Source: Beroe ovata (lineage: Eukaryota; Ctenophora; Nuda; Beroida; Beroidae). Taken from it: a DNA stretch of 64,000 nucleotides. Made by a program: the position numbers and the translations under genes. Under the pieces are notes generated by a model that was not told the DNA's origin, ran no database searches, and worked only from the letters and a program-made list of their open reading frames with translations. The DNA lies in assembly GCA_946803715.1 (NCBI GenBank), contig CAMPET010000042.1:338815-402814 (forward strand). The letters run 5' to 3'. How positions within the stretch are numbered: position 1 is the stretch's first letter; every line of letters starts with the position of its first letter. This document shows, in pieces, positions 56,072-64,000 of the stretch.

Positions 56072-56694
56072 GGCAGCAGCAGGCTGTGACCTGGGTTGTT
56101 CCCCTAACTCCGTCAAGTGGCCACCCTCCTCTTGCTCTGGAAGTGAGGGGGCTGTCGGTTCAGGGTTGTTCTTAAACGCCTGAATTGATCAGAGTATCGT
56201 TAGCAGAACAGAAATTACAGAACTGACTCAGTGTCAAGTGATTTGGAAGACTACTTCTACGGAAACTATAGGTATCAGACGCGACACTATTGCACTATCG
56301 CTTCATTGTTCTGTGGTACTGACGTCAGCAACAGTTATCTTGGCATCACTCTTGTTGTCGCTACTGAGGGGTGGGGTGGAACACTTGGAGTTGGGTTTTG
56401 TGCTATCTTCCAGCTGATCTGACATGGTCGCTGCCGGAAATGGGGAGTAGATCACTACTTACAGCAACACTACAGCGTCCGTACATTCCATAATATGTCA
56501 GTATGGTCAGTTTCTGTGATGAACTGTTCATCAGGCCGAAGGCATGATCACTCATCACTAATGAGTCTGTCATCATTCATCACTGTACTTACCGGTGTAG
56601 TCACTGCATGTAAGTGAGTCCTGGGAGTCAGGGTCAGGACAGTACTTCATGAACTCGGCACTGGATGCTGTAAAACTGTCTCTGGAATCTTCAT
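56072..56694. repeat. Second copy of BCL7 exons 3-5 (53906-54523)
   Basis: Colinear with 53906-54523, with scattered substitutions and small indels (for example an extra ACTATAGGTATC-like insertion in the intron near exon 4). It is bounded exactly by the Ns at 56071 and 56695. Most likely an alternative haplotype contig. Confidence 0.85.
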
Positions 56695-56943
56695 NATCAT
56701 GAGGGTCTTCATCTTGCCATCTACCACGTGCTGCTCTATCTGAGAATACGAGCATGATTACTAATCATTGATTAGGGCGGGGAGAGAAAGTGTAATAATG
56801 GAGAAGTGGGAGTTCATAGAGATTGACAAGATATGATCAAATATTATCTTTCTTTTCATCCAACTCAAGAGATATCAAGACTATAAGTTTATAATGGTCT
56901 TTGAGCTATGATAGAAGTTTCGAGTTAATCGGTCGATCCGTTN

Positions 56944-57399
56944 GAGATAGATCGAGTTATGGACACTTGAATATAACTGTGCATGACACCCCAATTGTAA
57001 TATAGCTCGGGAATATCCGTTACCAATCTAAATCAATTGATATTTTGTATGATCACGGTAAAGGTTTAAATGATTTAACATTCTGAGGCTACATTGTATA
57101 GAATCATTTTAGTTTGCTGAAATTTTCAATATTAACATCTGTGCAAATTCATTCAATAATTTCTTAGTATCTCTGTCTTTCGTTCAGAATCAATTGATTC
57201 TGGTGTTAAGCATCTCTAAAACTAATGCACTGTGTACAAAACAGGGGAGGTGCCGCTCGGAATAGGATCGGGATCAGTTCGTACAATTCCCTACCGAGGC
57301 GACCGACGCTTTGCGACCTATACATAGCATTGTCGGGATTCTGACCGACATTATGAGAACACGCGAGCTACAAATAATATTCCCTCTCCCCACTATCAA
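56944..57399. repeat. Second copy of the 39.4-39.9 kb segment
   Basis: Colinear with 39434-39890, including the stop codon of the sushi-LamG gene (CTACAAATAATATTCCC), and differing by several substitutions and a few short indels. It is bounded exactly by the Ns at 56943 and 57400. Confidence 0.85.
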
Positions 57400-57819
57400 N
57401 TTTTTCGTCGGTCATAATTGTATGACGTCATAATGACGTCACTTAATAGTGTATTCTGCCTCTCACAGTCCAGAAAAAGTGATTTTTTGGATTCGTTTTT
57501 CGACCTGAAACTTATCAACAAGCATGGAATTGCTTGTTGCCCGTTCAATTCGATGACTCTGCTTCGATGCTCCCGATAAGCTAATGAGCTGACTACCTAA
57601 TTAACCTAATTAGTGTTGATAAGTGGCGATCTGAATAGGATAGACAGTTCTTTCCAACGGGATGAGATACCTTGGTTCTTAATTTTATAACTTAGTGACC
57701 GTACTTCATTTTTGGTCCAATTAACTGATTGGATAATTGACCAATCAGCAATTTTTGCTCAAAATAACTCGATTTGAGCAGATTCCTTAGCTTACTGCTC
57801 AATAATGAAAAACAAGTGA

Positions 57820-58076
57820 TATTTTTTTCAAAACCAAATAAGATTTGGGTGTTTTTGTCCCCAGCATCAGTGCGTTCTTGATTCTAAAGTCATGATATGA
57901 GGAAGAACGCGGCACTGCCGCCACATCACGTGTAGAAACACTGAAGCTTTTTCTAGTGATGAGGCGGCAGTCTGACGTATATGCCGCGTTCTTCCTCATA
58001 TCATGACTTTAGAATCAAGAACGCACTGATGCTGCGGACAAAAACACCCAAATCTTATTTGGTTTTGAAAAAAATA
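57820..58076. mobile_element. Long inverted-repeat (foldback) element
   Basis: Left arm 57820-57913 and right arm 57983-58076 are 94-bp near-perfect reverse complements (differing at CCCCAGC/GCTGCGG). Inside them a second pair (from 57914 and ending at about 57971) continues the complementarity, so almost the whole 257 bp can fold on itself. Both strands therefore encode nearly the same spurious peptide. It carries no ORF of its own and is probably a MITE-like foldback element. Confidence 0.8.
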
Positions 58077-58441
58077 ACCTATTTCAAATCACTATTGCTT
58101 CCTAGATCATCCACAAACGCCCAATCTTGGATGCCCTCACATTGCGGCATATTTGTTCCATTTCGGGGAAAGATCAAATGTATTTGTGAAATTTCATGAG
58201 CCTGCGAGGGTTCATGATTCCGCCAAATTGGATGCAAATTGGATGCACTTGGATGCAATGAGAAAAAAGTAAGAAAAAAAGTGAGAAATTGGATTTATGC
58301 GTTTCCTGGTGNCGCCAAGATGTTTGCAAAATCATTCCCTCTTTCCATTTCAATTCCGACGTTTTTCATTTCATTTCAGTCTCGTACAGCTCAGGACTAA
58401 AAAACCTGTTTTCACTTTTCACTAACTCACACAATTCTCAG

Positions 58442-61400
58442 CATCACCGCTACTGATTGGTCCAGATGAAATGTCACGTGATCCACCGGTGCGCGCGCAC
58501 TCTGAACCGCACGTGCTCGTTGGATCGAGTAGTGATGAGGATAGTAGCGCAGATGAGGGGAGAAGACATTTCTCCGATCACCAACTTGTCAAGAGTTACA
58601 ACACTTCCAAAAAGGTACTGTTAGGGGTTCGGAGACTTACATGATAATTGAATTCACTCGTTTCTTAGACATAATTCTGTCACATCTATATCTCGTTAGC
58701 CTCTAATTCGAGAGTAGAGGTCAGAGGACCCCTATGAATCCTCCTCAGAACAGCTCCTAACCTCTACCTCCTCCCAGATGACCCCAGAGCACCTAGTTCA
58801 CCTCCAGAAACAACTCCAACGACTGAACAAGAGGCGAGAGCGTACAGTTTCCCAATCCCTCACCCCCTCGGCTCTGGAGGACATGATATCCTGCCTCAAG
58901 ACATTCCTAGCGGACAGTGAGATTGATCCGGAAAACTTATATAAAGCGATGAAGGTGTGGCACATTTTGATTTCAGGATATAACATCACTTCGTAATTTT
59001 GTTCTGTTCTCTGAAAATCGGATTTACAAATAGACAAATGATCAATGTTCTACCTGTCTGGCGTCTCGTTCATCGAACACAACTCCCACAGGATCAACAA
59101 AAGCGCGCGCTCACCCGTCGTCAAGGATACGAGAAGTTGTTGGAAATGGTGAGGAATGGGAACATTCTCTCTGATAAAAGTGACACTTTCTGTCTCATGG
59201 TGTCGTCCCAGATTGCACTCCTGTTAGCAGCCACCAAGACGAAGATTAACGGTGGGGATTACTCCGAAATTCCAAATATACCCACTTTTCGATAACCTGC
59301 TGCTTTACGAGCCGATATTCGTGCGTCCCCATGACAACCGGCAATCTCCCTAGTAACCCCTCCTCTCTCCTCAGTTCCCCACTACACATCCAATATCGAG
59401 AGCTCGTGTAGTCGCACCCAATCAGAACTCGAGATTGCCGTACACCGACTAACCAGTGCCGTCATGATCAGTGTCCATGGGCGACCGGTTTGTCCGAAAC
59501 TGGCAAGTGTGGCTCTCCATCTTGTTACTTTCCGCTTTAATCAGGTATCGGTTTGGAGTAGTAGTAGGTATTGGTTTTGAGTAGCTGTACAAGGATTTCG
59601 GAGAAGAATTCAAAACCATATTGGGGCACATTTCACTTTCAAACTCGAAATATTCAGGAACCATTTTCTATCTGATTTATGAAAAACATCACACACATTT
59701 CCCCACTCTTCCAGGCGGATATCGGTTGTCTGCATCGAGTGAGCGCACTCTCAGTGCTACAGGGGCTACTCAGAGACTGTCAGCCCCGCACTGTGCTTAG
59801 CACTCGATACCCACAGGTTAGATAGAGGGAGTCTTGTCAATTGTCATTTGGTTATTTTTCTAGTATTAACTCATCGTTTGCTTTGTGAGATTTTGTTCCT
59901 GGTTGATGTTTTGGAAGGAGGAAAGTTGAACTTGAACGAGTTCATCAGAAGAGTGGGAAGGGAAAATTGACCGTTTTCTTTCTCTCCTCAGGGCAGCTAT
60001 GTTCTGTATCGTACAGTGATGAATCTTCTCCAACTGATTCTCTCCTCCATTTCCCTTCTCCCACTACCCAGTTACATGCTCAGAACAGCTGGCATCATTC
60101 CAGGTAAACGCTGCAAAGTTATTTGGCAACTTTCCTCAATTGTCAATTACTTTATGACGCGTTCTCTCTCTCCCACATTCATCAATAATCACCAACCTTC
60201 TGTCGATTCATTGCCGATTCTCTCTCTGTACCATGTCTCCAAACCACCCAAACATGTCTCCATGTGGTTGGAGACATAGAGATGATAAAGGATTATCTGA
60301 ATACTGCACCACTAGGGGGAACAGCAGGGAAGAACAAGCTTGTTCCGGACACCCAGGACATGGTATCCAGTGCTCTGGATCTCATTCGAAAACAACTTAG
60401 TGTTCTCCTGTCCCTTCTAAGAGGGGTGAGTTAAGTTTTTGTGGGTGGAATTCCCCTTATTTCTTATTGATCAGTTCGCTCAGTTTTAGAGCTCAATTGT
60501 CCGAAGAGGAGAAAATCTCTTTGATTATTGATATTGATTCGTAGCAATCACCATGTGATCAACGATACTGATTATTCACAATTCTCACTTCACTCCCAGA
60601 GAGTGTGTGAACTCTATTTCACCTCACGGTCACACTCATCATTCACGCCACCCACGCTTACCGTACACAGTGGATCACGCCGGCCCTGTCATTCCAAGCA
60701 TCACACCACGCCGCTCTCATTCTTCTACTCGTGTACGGAGGATTGTCATTGGGTTCCACCCACAATGAGTTGGAATAGGAATGACCTGTTTACTATTGAT
60801 GAACTGGCCGTTCTTGATCTTTTTGAGGTTTTGCCACCAACTCAAATTGAGTTGCTCAAATTGACACCGTGCTGATTTTGCAATAAAATCACAGTTTCAC
60901 TTCCCTCCGATCACCCCTTTTTTTTAATTTTGAGCTCACAATTTAACTCAAAGTGAGGAAGTTTAACATCCCTCGGTGTCTCCACAGGCCCGGGAACCGT
61001 TATTTGGGGATGACTCGCTACTTGGGAGTGAGACGAACACAACACCACTACAGTGTACTCCGTGTATACAATCAAACCTGGCTCAGGTATAGTCGGTGGA
61101 TCGGCTCTGAGATCGATGATCAGATAATGATCTATAGTATCCGATACAATTCAAGATCCGATATGATGTATGAATGAACTGATATATGAGTATTTCTATG
61201 AAGCAGACACGGTTCCCTCTCAGTTGTTTGGTTATCTCAACTCCTTGAGTTGCAGCTCCTACTTTGCTGCGAACATGACCAGTCAAAGCTGGGCTGACCT
61301 TCTCTTACAACTCGCTGGAGTTTCCAAAACATTCATGTCATTCAAGGTAACGATCAAGTTTCTCAAAACGTTGTTATACGATCTTAGAATACTTGTGAAA

Positions 61401-64000
61401 ATGAAATCCAGCTCCAAATCTTCTAGGTGCCAGTCCGTTTACAAGCTATACAGCTGCTTCAGAAAGTCATGCCTTACAGTAGACCAAAGACGGACGTACC
61501 CATAAACAGAATCGGTGAAAAAATTTGTTCCACTATTAGATTGTAGACACCACTTAAAATTCAGTGATTCTCTTCTGACATCACTTTACATTCACTTGGT
61601 TTCTCTTGACACACTTTGGATTCGCCGGTTTCCTCTTGACACCACTTTTCCCGCAGTGAAAGCACTGCTTGACACCCTCCCTAACTTGGTTTGGCCCGGG
61701 GAAGAACACACATACCCATGTTCAGAACAGATGGAACAGAATGACACCACTGAGTATCTCACCTCCGCTTTCAACCCCAACGGCTCTGTAAATTGCAGGT
61801 GGGAGTTGCGATGTTAATATGGAGTGGTTTAAATTCAATCTGGTGTCAGGAATGAGTGGTGTCAATGACCTTTGTTGTCAATCATAAAAATGTAAAATGA
61901 TGACAGTTATATAGATCCGTATTGATCAAAGTAGGGCATGTTTGGTATCATTTTCAAAGTGAGTTTGAAACGCACCAAATGCCGGTAGTGGCAGGTGTCA
62001 GGAACGTCCTCCTCAGGTGTTAACAGGGGTCAACTGTTAACGGTGTCAGCGGTTTACGCGCGCGCGCAGTACCAAATGCTTCGGTCAAATGATATTCAGG
62101 AGAATTGTCTCGCGCGCGACGTCACACAACATTTCACAGTGGGACGTCATGGGGCACGCGTCTTCCAAACTTTCTAAACTCTTGCTGTTTTTCCCTGAGT
62201 CACAGTGCGTCTTTGAAGCTACTGATAGTGTTGTCAAGCATTGGCCGATGTCAATGATTAGTCACCAATCACTTCGCTTCCTCTCAGAGTGGAACAAGAA
62301 GGACAAACGGTTGTCCACAGTGTTGGTGGACGTGGTTTCTGCTTGGGATCAGTGTGTCTGGGATACGGCGTGTACAGTTGGAAGTTCACTGTGACTAAGG
62401 GGAGTGTTGCCAACTCCCAACTTGGTGTTTGTCTAGGAGTATCGAGGTTAGGAATGCTCTTTTCTGATTACACTTTATTTTCTAATTTTCCCACGTAACC
62501 CCTTCAGTCACCTTTTCGGCTGTCAATTTCTCGCCATTTTGCTCTTATTTCTGTTGTAACCATGGTAACACCATCTTCTCCGCAGGTATCCAGTGACAGA
62601 CTACAACCACAGGACGACCCCAGACATGTGGTTGTACCGTGGTCACACGGGTAACTTGCACCACAATGGAGAAACCACTGGTGAACCCTTCCTACCTTCA
62701 TATGGACAGAATGATTACATTAGAGGTGGGCTATGTGACGTTAAATATTATGTTTAGAAATTCATCCTCTCATCAATAATATTTCAGGGTTCACTCGATA
62801 TTTATCCCAATTGCAAGGCCTAATTGAACTTTTCACCATCTTTTGATTTTCAGTTGAATTGAACACACTGAAAGGAACACTGTCTTTTGCTAAAAATGAT
62901 GATCCATTAACCGTGGCTTTCAACAGCATATCAGGTACATATGATAAGCAAAATCACATTCGCTCAGGCTGCGAGTTGCGACCCCGAAATGTCAAATTCT
63001 TGATCTCAACTTATCACAGAACGGGAGCTGTATCCGGTGGTGGTTTTCTACTGCCCCACACCCGGGGAATGCGTCAAGATTACGGAACTGAGGGGTGTCA
63101 ACATCTCATCTCAAGCTTCATTCATGGGTGAGTGGGGGGCGGTCATGTGCCAGCTATTTTTTGTCTCGTCTTTTTGTTATTATCGTAGAAACAAACATTT
63201 ATGTTGAACCCGACCATGGGTGGCAAAGATTATAAATTCATTTTTCCGGTTCTTCAATGAGGTTCGGTCGTGTACCCTCATTCAACCCTCTCTTTATCGA
63301 GCCTCAGTTGCTGAATATCCTCATTTTTATCCCGTCACCCTCTCACGCCAACTATTGCAGGCGAGCCCTGGCTAGCTCCGCCAACAGCAGTTTTAACCGA
63401 GGCCATCATATCGCTCATTTCCAGCCTGCACAAATCGGAAACCTGGCAAAAACACATCGGCAACGAAGTGTCGACTAGACTCGCTGTGATAACTCAGTAC
63501 TTGCAGGTGATGTTTACTTAGGTACTTAAAACGGCGCTGGACAAAATTTGAGGGCCTCGAAAAGTGACTCCGTTCAACAGTACACTTTTGTCAAATCGTA
63601 TACTTGGGTAACGGTGTAACAGTTGTTGCACCGTTACTCTATAACCGTTACTCATGTATGTAACACGGTTGCTCACAGAAAAAGGGGAAGAATCCCCACG
63701 ACTTGGTGTCATCGGAACTTTACAACAACCTGTGGTCCGCTCTTGTTGTCATCGGGGGCTACGATAGAGGGCTCAGAATCGGAAAAAGGTGAAAAACGTT
63801 CTCTCAAAAATGGCGTGTTGCCATTGACACGTGCTACCACGTGTTTTCGTATCCAATGGGAAGTGTATCATGTCCACTTGACACCTGGTGTCACACCTCC
63901 ATTACACCCATATTCAGTGTGTCCAGTACGAGCTCAGTGGGTGACACAGGTGTCATAACAAGCGCGGCCCCCGATCAGAGTGTCACGGTGCTATGGCAAC
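58442..64000 (+). CDS. HERC1: HERC1-like giant E3 ubiquitin ligase, central part with SPRY domain
   Basis: Seventeen internal exons with consistent phases: 58442-58614, 58778-58954, 59092-59251, 59375-59544, 59715-59816, 59992-60103, 60280-60425, 60988-61086, 61224-61346, 61427-61514, 61657-61798, 62288-62446, 62586-62725, 62854-62934, 63020-63127, 63361-63506 and 63679-63788. The C-terminal part is a B30.2/SPRY domain (VYSWKFTV, GVCLGVSRYPVTDYNHRTT, DMWLYRGHTGNLHHNGE, ELYPVVVFYCPTPGE), which follows HERC1 closely (WPVHDFNHRTTSDMWLYRAYSGNLYHNGE in shorter blocks), then the WSALVVIGGYDRGLRIG segment. Upstream exons match the helical linker (SELEIAVHRL, DLIRKQLSVLL). HERC1 has two RCC1-like domains, SPRY, WD40 repeats and a C-terminal HECT. 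The first RCC1-like domain is missing upstream because the contig starts at 58313; the rest lies beyond the window. Exon 60988-61086 is the least certain. Confidence 0.9.

Larger units (their letters stand above)
55780..58441. other. Patchwork of short contigs joined by single Ns
   Basis: Single Ns at 56071, 56695, 56943, 57400 and 58312 cut this region into short pieces. 56072-56694 repeats part of BCL7; 56944-57399 repeats the 3' flank of the sushi-LamG gene; 56696-56942 and 57401-58311 occur once. No intact gene lies here. Confidence 0.8.

Noticed and set aside
60601-60740. Possible extra HERC1 exon after CCCAG at 60599
   Set aside because: Open in phase 0 but no good donor, His/Ser/Pro-rich sequence unlike HERC1; the exons at 60425 and 60988 already join in phase.

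Overview
This is a window of animal nuclear genome. Nearly every gene is split by short introns (mostly about 60-400 bp) with canonical GT/AG ends, and the recognisable proteins are metazoan or opisthokont: an intersectin-type RhoGEF, EIF3C, MED28, a LEM-domain inner nuclear membrane protein, a DBHS (NONO/SFPQ) protein, NAA40, BCL7, RTCB and HERC1. The rhodopsin-like GPCR, the sushi-laminin G membrane protein and the CBM2-like secreted protein point to an invertebrate. Short introns, high gene density and CBM2-like modules would suit a sponge or another non-bilaterian, but that is inference; nothing here fixes the species.

Layout. 1.5-2.6 kb: intronless GPCR (+). 5.4-14.3 kb: intersectin-like SH3 exons, then DH-PH-C2 (+), with repeats, a CACGTG cluster and an assembly duplication between. 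14.3-17.2 kb: GC-rich interspersed repeats and a decayed ORF. 17.3-26.9 kb: EIF3C (+, 20 exons seen), whose 4-kb intron holds two intronless MATE transporters on the other strand. 27.3-29.8 kb: MED28 and a LEMD2/MAN1-like protein (+). 30-31 kb: nested inverted-repeat elements. 31.1-36.7 kb: a large protein with about 12 IQ motifs that I do not recognise (+). 36.9-38.7 kb: secreted CBM2-like protein with a Pro-Glu tail, broken by a gap and by inserted sequence (+). 39.9-41.9 kb: sushi-LamG-TM protein, complete in 8 exons (-). 42.6-43.9 kb: a duplicated segment whose second copy carries two inserted elements. 44.1-47.6 kb: DBHS protein (+). 50.5-55.8 kb: five consecutive minus-strand genes: NAA40, two small membrane proteins of mitochondrial type, BCL7, and the last exon of RTCB. 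55.8-58.4 kb: a patchwork of short contigs, including second copies of sequence from 39 kb and 54 kb. 58.4-64 kb: the middle of a HERC1-like ubiquitin ligase, running off the window (+).

Assembly quality matters. Nine single-N positions (9740, 26061, 37575, 43184, 56071, 56695, 56943, 57400, 58312) behave as contig joins. Several are flanked by a second, slightly diverged copy of other window sequence, or lie exactly where exons of a conserved gene are missing (EIF3C, RTCB, HERC1, CBM2 gene). Three larger N gaps sit in microsatellite or Pro-Glu repeat tracts.

The genes are mostly unrelated housekeeping and signalling genes; I see no operon-like or defence-type system. The most novel candidates are the multi-IQ protein, the CBM2-like/Pro-Glu secreted protein, the sushi-LamG receptor, the reduced intersectin, the MATE pair nested in EIF3C, and the family of nested GC-rich inverted-repeat elements.
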